Below, piece by piece: positions 1-8,035 of a stretch of 54,445 bases of DNA. The stretch comes from Clostridium tertium. Its GTDB lineage: Bacteria; Bacillota; Clostridia; Clostridiales; Clostridiaceae. The notes under the pieces were generated by a model, which saw only the letters and a program-made list of their open reading frames with translations, did no database searches and was not told the origin of the DNA. Numbering within the stretch: the stretch's first letter is position 1; every line of letters begins with the position of its first letter. The DNA lies in the NCBI RefSeq assembly GCF_017873245.1, contig NZ_JAGGJY010000021.1:1-54445 (forward strand). Direction: 5' to 3'. The position numbers and the translations under genes are program-made.

Positions 1-87
1 CCTTGAAGAACACAAGGTTGATAGGTCAGAGGTGTAAGTGTGGTAACATATTTAGCTGACTGATACTAATAGGTCGAGGGCTTGACC
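1..87 (+). rRNA. rrl: 23S ribosomal RNA, 3' end (partial)
   Basis: The first 87 bases match the conserved 3' end of bacterial 23S rRNA: the stretch around GGTCAGAGGTGTAAGTGTGG, then ACTGATACTAATAGGTCGAGG, ending in CTTGACC. The body of the gene lies before the window. The exact 3' end is set by analogy with the terminal helix and could be off by a few bases. No 5S gene follows before the tRNA. Confidence 0.93.
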
Positions 88-146
88 AATAAAAAATAGG
101 CTTGAATTTAATTCATGTGCAATTTTCAGAGAACACTCTGAATTAT

Positions 147-221
<75 letters not shown>

Positions 222-231
222 TTTAAATTTT

Positions 232-283
232 AAGAGTTTTATAAGAGTAGATTTAAATCTATTGTTATAAAACTCTTTTTTAT
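232..283 (+). terminator. intrinsic terminator of the rRNA/tRNA operon
   Basis: A 13-bp stem (AAGAGTTTTATAA, 232-244, with TTATAAAACTCTT, 265-277) is followed by a T run. It lies directly after the tRNA. Confidence 0.8.
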
Positions 284-302
284 TTTATTAATAGAAAAAA
301 AT

Positions 303-366
303 GTAACTTTTTCGTAACCTTTGGTTAACAAATTGTAATGATTTGCAGAAAAAACTTCTATATAAT
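303..366 (+). promoter_or_regulatory. tandem GTAAC-type repeats at 11-bp period with a -10 box
   Basis: GTAAC at 303 and 314, TTAAC at 325 and GTAAT at 335 lie on one face of the helix at 11, 11 and 10 bp spacing. The layout resembles PhoB/PhoP-family boxes (TTAACA-type repeats in Gram-positives). A TATAAT (361-366) follows without a properly spaced -35, as expected for an activator-dependent promoter of the deacetylase. The regulator is unknown; the OmpR-family gene just downstream is a candidate. The repeat is seen; its function is inferred. Confidence 0.45.
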
Positions 367-417
367 TGAATTATAGGACAAGCAGTTGTTTATAAAAATA
401 GAAAGAGTGGTTTTATA

Positions 418-1398
418 ATGAGTAGAAGTAGAATAAAAAATAAAAAAAGGTTTATATTATTTATATTTGTTTTAATAATATCAACATTTGCGATTTCATT
501 TACAGTTAATGATCTTAGAAAAAATAATGTTACACAAGCAGAGGCTGTAACTAATAATACTAATAGTAACAATAATAATTCTAATCAGAATAAATCAGAC
601 TCTTCCAGTGATAATCAAGAGAATATAGACGATGAAAATGAATTTACTGAAGAAAATCAAAATAATGTAGATACTAATGTATTAGATAATTCTGAATATC
701 TTTCATTAGAGCAAGATCCTAATGCAGATGATGCTTCAAAGGTTTTACCAGAAACTATGTATAAGTGGAATTTTTATAGAGAAGATAATAAAAAAATTGC
801 ATATCTTACATTTGATGATGGACCATCTGAGCATTCTACTGAAAAAATTTTAGATATATTAAAAGCAAATGATATAAAGGCAACATTTTTTACATTAGGT
901 AGTTCTATTGAGAAGAATAACGAATCGGAAAAGTTACTGAAGAGAATGGCAAAAGAAGGACATTCTATAGGAAGTCATGGCTATTCCCATGATTATCATT
1001 TACTTTATCCAAATAGAACAGTAGATGTTGATTCATTTATGAAAGATTTTGAGAAAAATGATAAAATATTAAAAGAAATATTAGGAAAAGATTTTTCTAC
1101 AAGGTTGATAAGAATGCCTGGTGGACATGCTAGTTGGAATGGAACAGAACATTTAGATGGAGTGTTGGAAAATAAGGGGATTTTTCAAGTGGATTGGAAT
1201 GCATTAAATGGAGATGCTGAAGGCAGGGATTTTCCAAAGGAATATTTATTAAACAAATTAAAAGAGACTGTTGGAAGTCAAGATGTTATAATTGTATTAA
1301 TGCATGATACAGATGCTAAAAAGGGAACTGTGGAATATTTACAAAGTGCAATAGATTATTTAAAATTAGAAGGATTTGAGTTTAGAACATTGAAATAA
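418..1398 (+). CDS. polysaccharide deacetylase (NodB domain), membrane anchored
   Basis: The 326-residue protein has a short basic N-terminus and a membrane segment (about 11-30), which likely anchors it outside the cell. A low-complexity Asn/Ser/Asp/Glu linker (45-105) is followed by a carbohydrate esterase 4 domain. The family motifs are intact: TFDDGP (131-136, D133 catalytic base and D134 metal ligand), SHGYSH (186-191, H187 and H191 metal ligands), RMPGG (232-236) and LMHD (H296). The family removes N-acetyl groups from peptidoglycan or related glycans, often giving lysozyme resistance. Whether the substrate is GlcNAc or MurNAc cannot be told. It has its own upstream repeat-containing promoter and a hairpin behind it, so it is probably transcribed apart from the two-component genes. 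Confidence 0.88.
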   Translation: MSRSRIKNKKRFILFIFVLIISTFAISFTVNDLRKNNVTQAEAVTNNTNSNNNNSNQNKSDSSSDNQENIDDENEFTEENQNNVDTNVLDNSEYLSLEQDPNADDASKVLPETMYKWNFYREDNKKIAYLTFDDGPSEHSTEKILDILKANDIKATFFTLGSSIEKNNESEKLLKRMAKEGHSIGSHGYSHDYHLLYPNRTVDVDSFMKDFEKNDKILKEILGKDFSTRLIRMPGGHASWNGTEHLDGVLENKGIFQVDWNALNGDAEGRDFPKEYLLNKLKETVGSQDVIIVLMHDTDAKKGTVEYLQSAIDYLKLEGFEFRTLK

Positions 1399-1401
1399 TA
1401 A

Positions 1402-1430
1402 AAGGGACGGTAAACCGTCTCTTATTTCTA
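1402..1430 (+). terminator. hairpin terminator after the deacetylase
   Basis: A 10-bp stem, AAGGGACGGT with ACCGTCTCTT (one G-T pair), has a two-base loop and a broken T tract behind it. It is probably a partial terminator. Confidence 0.55.
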
Positions 1431-1490
1431 TTTATAAGATTATAAGAGATTAAAAGAGTTAATAATATTATTATGTTTAGAGGTGATAAA

Positions 1491-2171
1491 ATGAATAAAA
1501 TATTATTAGTAGAGGATGAAGAAAGTATAAGGGCTTTTCTAAAGATAAATTTACAAAGAAATAATTTGCAAGTTATTGAAGCATCAACGGGAGAAGAAGG
1601 ATTAAAGCTTGCAAATATAGAAAATCCTAAAATAGCTGTATTAGATGTAATGCTGCCAGGGATAGATGGATTTAAAGTTTGTAACAAATTAAGAAGTGAA
1701 TTTCCGGATATGGGAATAATAATGCTTACAGCAAAGGGGCAAGATATGGATAAGATTATGGGGTTAGAGTATGGGGCAGATGATTATATAGTAAAGCCAT
1801 TTAATCCATTGGAGGTTGTTTTAAGAATAAAAGCTTTACTCAGGAGGCTTGGAGATGAAGATAAAGATAAATTAGAATTAGGACCATTTCTGATAGATTT
1901 ATACTCACAAAAAGTTTTAAAAGATAATATTGAAATAGATGTAACTCCAAAGGAGTATTTACTTATGAAAATATTTTTAGAAAATCCTAATAAGGCATTT
2001 ACAAGAGATGAGTTATTAGATTTAGTTTGGGGAGAAAATTATTTTGGAGATGCAAAAATAATAGATGTTAATATAAGAAGATTAAGAGCAAAAATTGAGG
2101 ATAATGCATCAGAACCTAAATATATAGAGACAATATGGGGGATAGGATATAGGTGGAAATCGAAAGAATGA
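1491..2171 (+). CDS. response regulator, OmpR/PhoB family
   Basis: The 226-residue protein has a receiver domain (1-118) with acidic pocket E9/D10, phospho-acceptor D52 (in AVLDVMLPG), T80 and K102 (VKPF). A winged-helix DNA-binding domain (about 128-224) ends in the typical IWGIGYRW. An in-frame ATG 18 bases upstream is possible, but the ATG at 1491 has GAGGTG six bases ahead and begins with the normal MNKILLVEDE, so it is preferred. The histidine kinase start overlaps its stop codon, so the two are translationally coupled partners. Targets are unknown; the 11-bp repeats before the deacetylase and htrA are the kind of site such proteins bind. Confidence 0.93.
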   Translation: MNKILLVEDEESIRAFLKINLQRNNLQVIEASTGEEGLKLANIENPKIAVLDVMLPGIDGFKVCNKLRSEFPDMGIIMLTAKGQDMDKIMGLEYGADDYIVKPFNPLEVVLRIKALLRRLGDEDKDKLELGPFLIDLYSQKVLKDNIEIDVTPKEYLLMKIFLENPNKAFTRDELLDLVWGENYFGDAKIIDVNIRRLRAKIEDNASEPKYIETIWGIGYRWKSKE

Positions 2172-3556
2172 GAAGTATAAAAAATCAATTACTTAAAGGG
2201 ATATTTATTATTATTTTCTCAACAGTAATGTTTTTAAATATTTTACTTATGATATTTGTTAGAAAATATTATTATGATAATACTGAGGATTTATTGAAAA
2301 ATAGAATACAAGTTTCAATAAATTTCTATACAAAGTATTTTTCTTCGAAATCATTAGTTGAGACTATTTATGATAATGTTGATACATTTTGGAATGAAAA
2401 TAATGCACAAGTTGAAATTTTTGATGCTGATGGAAGTTTATTAATGGATTCTATTGGAATTAAGGATTTAAAGTTAATTAATGCACCAGATGTATCGAAG
2501 GCGCTTAAAGGAGAATCTGCAAGATGGATAGGGAAAGTAGATTATTATGGGAATAAAGTTATGGCAGTGTCATATCCATTGATTATAGATGGAGATATAA
2601 TAGGAGTCATCAGGTTTATAACGTCTTTAGAAGCCATAGATGGAGTAATAACTAATATAATGATAATTTTCTCAGGAATATCAATAGCTGTTTTGATAGT
2701 AGGAATACTCTTAAGTATAATTTTAGCTAATAGTATAATAAATCCAATAAAGTATTTGAATGAAGTTGCAGAAAAAATGGGAAGCGGAAATTTAAGTATT
2801 AGAAGTAGCATAGATAGTAAAAATGAAATAGGGCAATTATCAAATACACTAAATTTTATGGCAAATGAAATATCAAAAAGAGAGCAATTAAAAAATGAGT
2901 TTATATCATCTGTTTCTCACGAATTAAGAACTCCTTTAACAGCTATAAAGGGTTGGACTATAACCTTAAATAATGATGAGACAGATAAAGAAACCCTAAA
3001 GCTTGGATTTCAAATAATAGAAAAAGAAACAGATAGATTATCTTTAATGGTAGAAGAACTTTTAGATTTTTCTAAGCTTATAAATGAAAAAGTAACATTG
3101 GAACTACAAAGTGTTAGTATAAATGAATTTATAAATCATATAGAATCTTTTATGTGCCCTAGAGCAAATAAAGAGGATAGAAATCTTAAATTCATAACAG
3201 AAGCTGATGGGAATATGTACGTAGATAGTAATAGATTAAAGCAAGTATTTATTAATCTACTAGATAATTCATTCAAGTTCACAGAAGTAGAAGGAAGTAT
3301 AATTTTTACAACTACAAAATTTAATGATAAAATTAAATTTGTAATAGAAGATGATGGTTGTGGAATACTAGAGGAAGATTTGCCGCATGTAAAACAAAAA
3401 TTTTTTAAAGGCAAAAATTCTAAATCCCAAAATGGAATAGGTTTATCCATTTGTGATGAAATAATAAAATTACATGATGGAGTATTTAATATATATAGTA
3501 AGGTAGGAATAGGTACAAAAATTGAGATTATTATTCCGATAAATAAGGAGGAATAA
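2168..3556 (+). CDS. sensor histidine kinase
   Basis: The 462-residue membrane kinase has TM1 (about 10-31), an extracellular sensor domain (32-160), TM2 (about 163-187) and a HAMP linker (188-240). The dimerisation/phosphoacceptor domain carries SHELRTPLTAIKGW (H251). The ATPase domain has the N-box (N366), the DDGCGI G1 box (about 395-400) and GIGLSI (423-428). The chosen ATG overlaps the regulator's TGA stop (ATGA), the usual coupling arrangement. A GTG at 2153 in the same frame would add five residues. Its signal is unknown; the deacetylase and protease neighbours suggest envelope stress or cell-wall sensing (inference). Confidence 0.92.
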   Translation: MRSIKNQLLKGIFIIIFSTVMFLNILLMIFVRKYYYDNTEDLLKNRIQVSINFYTKYFSSKSLVETIYDNVDTFWNENNAQVEIFDADGSLLMDSIGIKDLKLINAPDVSKALKGESARWIGKVDYYGNKVMAVSYPLIIDGDIIGVIRFITSLEAIDGVITNIMIIFSGISIAVLIVGILLSIILANSIINPIKYLNEVAEKMGSGNLSIRSSIDSKNEIGQLSNTLNFMANEISKREQLKNEFISSVSHELRTPLTAIKGWTITLNNDETDKETLKLGFQIIEKETDRLSLMVEELLDFSKLINEKVTLELQSVSINEFINHIESFMCPRANKEDRNLKFITEADGNMYVDSNRLKQVFINLLDNSFKFTEVEGSIIFTTTKFNDKIKFVIEDDGCGILEEDLPHVKQKFFKGKNSKSQNGIGLSICDEIIKLHDGVFNIYSKVGIGTKIEIIIPINKEE

Positions 3557-3557
3557 T

Positions 3558-5051
3558 ATGAATATCATAAAAAGATTTTTAGCTATAATTATTATAAGTA
3601 TATTTACATTAAATATTGGTTGTAGTAAAGTAAATGGAAAAGATACACAAGCCATAAAAGCTCCTAATAATAATAACCTTAAGATAAAAGGTGTGTGGGA
3701 AATTGATAATATTAATGTATTAGGTGATGAGTCTGAAAATAACGAGGAGATTCTATCTTTAAAAGATTCTTTAATAAGTATTTCTAATAGTAATTTCTCA
3801 GTATTTAATGTTTCATATTCTAATCCTAAATATAAATTAAAAGTTGTAGATAAGACATATGTTCTATCATATGAGCTAAATTTAAAGCTTGAGGATATAC
3901 TTGGAGATATACTAGATGAAAATTCTAAGTGGGATGTAATCTCAATAATTGGTTCTAATACTATTATTGGAGAATTTATTTATGTAGATAATGAAAATGG
4001 TTATTTATTTTATGATGGAGTGTTACTAAAACTAAAAAAAATAGATGATAATCCAAAGGATTTAGATTATCAAGAAAATGATATTAAGCCGGAGTTAATA
4101 TTAGAAGATTATAATAGCGATGTAGGTATAATGTTAGGATTAAAAACTCCAAGAGAACAATTAGAAGATGGTAGTTACAGTATAGAAACATATAAAACTT
4201 TGTGGATATCCTTTAAAGATAATGAATTACAGCCTATATTAGAGAAAGATAATATAATCTTCCCAAGAATGAATGGAATATGGAGTATTAAAAGTGAAGT
4301 TGTAGATAATGATAAAAATCATTTTGAGTACTTTTCAGCACATTCACTAGATGGAAGAGCAGAAATGCAGACATTAGAAAATAATAATGCAAATATATAT
4401 AAGAATATAAACTTCATATCCAATGATTATATTGCAATTGAAAGGTACGAAGGAGAAAACTTTAATAATAATTTTCCTATATATCAAACAATTCCTATTG
4501 ATAATATAAATTCTAAGAATGGGATTAATATCGAAGAAATATATTCTAATGAAGCCAAAGAAAAATATAAAAAAGATTTTAATGATGTATTAGAGACTTT
4601 ATCGGAAGAAAAAAGAAAATCTTTGAATGCAAATTTAGATTACAGTAATTTTACTATAAAAAGAATTGAAGGAAAATGGAATCTAGTCGGTAAGATTCCA
4701 TCTATAGGTAATACTGAAGATGGTATAGAATATAGAATATCCTTAAATCCAAACAAGAAGATATTAAATTATGATACTTTATTAGTTTCATGGAAAGATT
4801 TAAAAGGAAAATTTCCATTTATAAGGGATGCATATACATCGCCTACTGGAAGAATGGCAATAATATTATTTAATGACAAGTTGTTAGTTTATGAAATGGA
4901 AGATAGGGATATTAAAGGAAGTCCTTTAATTACTATTGATTTAAATAATAATGAAGAAGTAATAATGGCAGAGTGGGCAAGTGGTAGTTATGTGGATTCA
5001 TGGGCAAAGGCCTTTAAAGATGGAAAAGAAATAAGTATGGAGGATGAGTAG
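3558..5051 (+). CDS. uncharacterised lipoprotein of the two-component operon
   Basis: The start lies one base after the kinase stop with an AAGGAGGA site, so it is cotranscribed. The 497-residue product has a lipoprotein-type signal peptide (basic MNIIKR, hydrophobic 7-20, Cys22). The lipobox NIGC is imperfect because Asn replaces the usual Leu at -3. The rest is acidic, Asn-rich and probably extracellular beta-structure. A GxWxxDxxxV-like segment near residue 45 may recur at 230-250 and 365-375 (each contains GIW/GKW), hinting at repeated domains. I recognise no family. By position it could be a ligand sensor or effector of the kinase, which is inference only. Confidence 0.75.
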   Translation: MNIIKRFLAIIIISIFTLNIGCSKVNGKDTQAIKAPNNNNLKIKGVWEIDNINVLGDESENNEEILSLKDSLISISNSNFSVFNVSYSNPKYKLKVVDKTYVLSYELNLKLEDILGDILDENSKWDVISIIGSNTIIGEFIYVDNENGYLFYDGVLLKLKKIDDNPKDLDYQENDIKPELILEDYNSDVGIMLGLKTPREQLEDGSYSIETYKTLWISFKDNELQPILEKDNIIFPRMNGIWSIKSEVVDNDKNHFEYFSAHSLDGRAEMQTLENNNANIYKNINFISNDYIAIERYEGENFNNNFPIYQTIPIDNINSKNGINIEEIYSNEAKEKYKKDFNDVLETLSEEKRKSLNANLDYSNFTIKRIEGKWNLVGKIPSIGNTEDGIEYRISLNPNKKILNYDTLLVSWKDLKGKFPFIRDAYTSPTGRMAIILFNDKLLVYEMEDRDIKGSPLITIDLNNNEEVIMAEWASGSYVDSWAKAFKDGKEISMEDE

Positions 5052-5052
5052 T

Positions 5053-6432
5053 ATGTTATCAAAAAATATATTATCTAGCGTATTAGCTAGATGTTTAATA
5101 ACAGGCGGAGATTTTGCAGAAATATTTGAAGAGGATACAATAGATACATCTATAAGTATTTTAAATGGAAAGGTAGAGAATTCCATTTCAGGAAGAATGC
5201 ATGGAATAGGTATAAGAATTTTTAAGGGATTAAAAAGCGTTTATGCTTATACTAATAATACTAGTTTAAATGCTCTATTAGATACTGCACAAAAGGCAGC
5301 ATTGGCCCTTGGAGAGTTAAAAGAGGATATAAGTGTAGTGCTTAACGAGAAGGTTATATATAATAATAATCCTATTATATATATTCCATCTTCAATAAGT
5401 GCCAAAAAAAAGATAGAAGTAATGAAATGTGGATATAAAGCTGCAAAGGAATATAGTGATGAAATAACTCAAGTATCTGTTGGATATTTGGATAAAGAAC
5501 AAAATATATTAATAGCTAATACAGAAGGACTACTTACAGAAGACAAGAGAGTTAGAACAAGATTAATGATAAGCTCTGTAGCATCTGCAAATGGAGAAAA
5601 CCAAACAGGCTATGAAGGACCAGGAGCTCATAAGGGATTTGAATTATTTAAAGATATAGATCCAGAATATTATGGAAGAGAAGCATCTAGAGTTGCACAG
5701 ACTATGTTGCATGCTAAGAATTGTCCAGCAGGGAAAATGACCGTAGCAATAGATAATGGATTTGGTGGAGTAATATTCCATGAGGCATGTGGGCACTCAC
5801 TAGAAGCAACTGCAGTAGCAAAAGGAAATTCAGTATTTACTAATATGTTAGGAAAGCAAATAGCATCAAAAAAAGTTACTGCAATTGATGATGGAACTAT
5901 ACCTAATGCATGGGGATCATTAAATATTGATGATGAAGGAAACAAAACAAGAAAAAATGTATTAATAGAGAATGGTATATTAAAGGGATATTTAATTGAT
6001 AAATTAAATGGAAGAAGAATGGGCATGGAGGCAACTGGAAGTTCAAGAAGACAAAACTATAAATATGCACCTACTTCAAGAATGACAAACACATATATTG
6101 CAGCAGGAAATGATGATGAAACTGAAATCATTAAATCAATATCAGATGGATTATATGCAAAGAAAATGGGTGGAGGATCAGTAAATCCAGTGACAGGAGA
6201 ATTCAATTTTGCTGTATCAGAAGGATATATAGTGAAAAATGGAGAGATACAAGAGCCTGTTAGAGGTGCGAGCCTTATTGGTAAAGGTAGCGAAGTGTTA
6301 ATGAATATAGATATGGTAGGAAAAAACTTAGCTCAAGGACAAGGAATGTGTGGTTCTGTTTCAGGAAGTATTCCAACTAACGTAGGTCAACCTATGATTA
6401 GAGTCAAGGAAATAACAGTAGGTGGAAGATAA
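5053..6432 (+). CDS. tldD: TldD-family metalloprotease, catalytic subunit
   Basis: The 459-residue protein carries the TldD zinc-protease signature HEACGH (H243, E244, H248) within GVIFHEACGHSLEATA, and the long glycine-rich C-terminal region of the family. TldD pairs with TldE/PmbA, encoded next, as a heterodimer that degrades unfolded peptides and matures some ribosomal peptides. The start at 5053 is chosen because GGAGG (5039-5043) lies nine bases ahead; an in-frame ATG at 5044 is too close to that site. The gene starts immediately after the lipoprotein stop, so translational coupling is likely. Confidence 0.92.
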   Translation: MLSKNILSSVLARCLITGGDFAEIFEEDTIDTSISILNGKVENSISGRMHGIGIRIFKGLKSVYAYTNNTSLNALLDTAQKAALALGELKEDISVVLNEKVIYNNNPIIYIPSSISAKKKIEVMKCGYKAAKEYSDEITQVSVGYLDKEQNILIANTEGLLTEDKRVRTRLMISSVASANGENQTGYEGPGAHKGFELFKDIDPEYYGREASRVAQTMLHAKNCPAGKMTVAIDNGFGGVIFHEACGHSLEATAVAKGNSVFTNMLGKQIASKKVTAIDDGTIPNAWGSLNIDDEGNKTRKNVLIENGILKGYLIDKLNGRRMGMEATGSSRRQNYKYAPTSRMTNTYIAAGNDDETEIIKSISDGLYAKKMGGGSVNPVTGEFNFAVSEGYIVKNGEIQEPVRGASLIGKGSEVLMNIDMVGKNLAQGQGMCGSVSGSIPTNVGQPMIRVKEITVGGR

Positions 6433-6447
6433 GGGGGGAATATAAAA

Positions 6448-7791
6448 GTGGAATTAAATATATTTATAAATAAATTATTTCAAGAAGCCAAAAATAATGG
6501 TTTTAATGAATATGAAGTTTACTATGTAGATAGAGAGAGTTTAAGTATAAATGCATATAATGAAGAAGTGGAAAAGTACAATTTAACTACTTCTTATGGC
6601 TTATCATTTAGAGGAAAAATAAATGATAAAATAGGATACTCATATACAGAAATACTAGATGATGATGCTATAAATATGCTTGTTAAAAATGCAAAGGAAA
6701 GTGCGTTAGTTATTGAAAATGAAGATATTCAATTTATATATGAAGGAGATAAAGAATATGCAGAAGTAAATACTTATTATAAAGCATTAGAAAATCTTCC
6801 GGCTGATAAGCTAATAGATTTAGCTTTGAGTATGGAAAAAGAGGCAAAAACTTTAGATAATAGAGTTACTAGCTTTGGCGGATGTGGAATAGGATATAGT
6901 AAAGCTAGGTATGGAATAATTAATTCAAAGGGATTAAACTTAGAAAATAAATCTAATTTACTAAGTGCATACGTAGTTCCAATAATAAAAAATGGAGAAG
7001 ATATGCATGATGGTATGGGATATGTAACTGCTAATTCTATAGAAGATGTAGATCCGAAGAAATTAGCACAAGATGGAATTAATGAGGCTATTTCAAGAAT
7101 AGGTGGTAAGTCAGTTTCATCTGGTAAATATAAAGCTGTAATAAATAATGAGGCTATGGTTTCAATACTTTCAACATTTGCTGGAGTATTTAGTGGTGAT
7201 GCAGTTCAAAAGGGGCTAAGTTTGTTAAAAGGAAAGGAAGGAGAAATAATAGCAAGTAAACAAGTAACACTATTAGATGATCCTCATTTAGAAAATGGCT
7301 TGGCATCAGTTCCTTTTGATGATGAAGGAGTTGCTACGAAGAAAAAGGATATAATCCATGAAGGTAAACTTATGACTTTACTTCACAATTTAAAAACTGC
7401 TAATAAAGGAAATACAAAATCAACAGGAAATGGATTTAAAAATTCTTATGCATCACCAGTAGGAGTTTCACCAACAAATTTATATATTCAAAAAGGTGAA
7501 AAAAGCTTTGAAGAGTTATTAAAAGATGTTGGAGAAGGGTTATTAATAACAGAGTTTGCTGGATTACATTCAGGTGCAAATTCAATAACTGGAGATTTTT
7601 CATTAGCTGCAAAAGGATTTTATATAAAGGATGGAAAAAAGGATTATCCAGTTGAACAAATAACAGTAGCAGGAAATTTCTTTGATTTATTAAAAAATAT
7701 AGAGGTAGTAGGAAGTGACTTAAAATTCCCAATGAGTAGTATAGGAAGTCCATCTGTCAAGATTACTGAATTATCAATAGCTGGAAAATAA
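6448..7791 (+). CDS. pmbA: TldE/PmbA-family protease subunit
   Basis: The 447-residue TldD-family paralogue lacks the HExxxH zinc motif, as expected for the non-catalytic TldE/PmbA partner. Conserved late segments are present (GLLITEFAGLHSGANSITGD, and PSVKITELSIAG near the end). It starts with GTG, eight bases after AAGGGGGG. The 15-base gap to tldD shows an operon. No antimicrobial-peptide precursor is visible next to it, so general proteolysis or an unlinked substrate is more likely. Confidence 0.9.
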   Translation: MELNIFINKLFQEAKNNGFNEYEVYYVDRESLSINAYNEEVEKYNLTTSYGLSFRGKINDKIGYSYTEILDDDAINMLVKNAKESALVIENEDIQFIYEGDKEYAEVNTYYKALENLPADKLIDLALSMEKEAKTLDNRVTSFGGCGIGYSKARYGIINSKGLNLENKSNLLSAYVVPIIKNGEDMHDGMGYVTANSIEDVDPKKLAQDGINEAISRIGGKSVSSGKYKAVINNEAMVSILSTFAGVFSGDAVQKGLSLLKGKEGEIIASKQVTLLDDPHLENGLASVPFDDEGVATKKKDIIHEGKLMTLLHNLKTANKGNTKSTGNGFKNSYASPVGVSPTNLYIQKGEKSFEELLKDVGEGLLITEFAGLHSGANSITGDFSLAAKGFYIKDGKKDYPVEQITVAGNFFDLLKNIEVVGSDLKFPMSSIGSPSVKITELSIAGK

Positions 7792-7863
7792 ATGTGATTT
7801 ATATGTGTAAAAAGCGAATAAAGTATAAATTTAAATGACGTAATTATACCATGTAAGAAATAA

Positions 7864-7902
7864 AAATCTCCATAGAGTATATAACTTTATGGAGATTTTT
7901 TG
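7864..7902 (+). terminator. terminator after the tldD-pmbA operon
   Basis: An 11-bp stem AAATCTCCATA with TATGGAGATTT is followed by a T run. Confidence 0.8.
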
Positions 7903-7980
7903 TATAAAAAATGTGAGGTTTTAATTTTCAATTTATAATCATATAAGACTTTTAGTACTTTAAATAGCTTTATTATAATA

Positions 7981-8006
7981 AAAAACTCCACTAATGGAGT
8001 TTTTTA
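7981..8006. terminator. bidirectional terminator between pmbA and ltaS
   Basis: AAAAACTCCA, a four-base loop and TGGAGTTTTT form a stem with an A tract on one side and a T tract on the other, so it can serve both convergent genes. Confidence 0.75.
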
Positions 8007-8035
8007 CACAATTATAAATTATCCATTCTTAATTA

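Noticed and set aside
1431..1465. Tandem AAGAGATTA-like repeats before the response regulator as an autoregulatory site
   Set aside because: The units are imperfect and in very AT-rich sequence; spacing is about 10 bp but not regular enough to claim.
1382..1687. Minus-strand frame of about 100 codons over the response regulator region
   Set aside because: It lies antisense to a clearly coding gene with intact motifs, has no ribosome site and no recognisable domain. Other long antisense frames (5670-6026, 15481-15864, 21030-21452, 48469-48921, 53435-53884) were rejected for the same reason.
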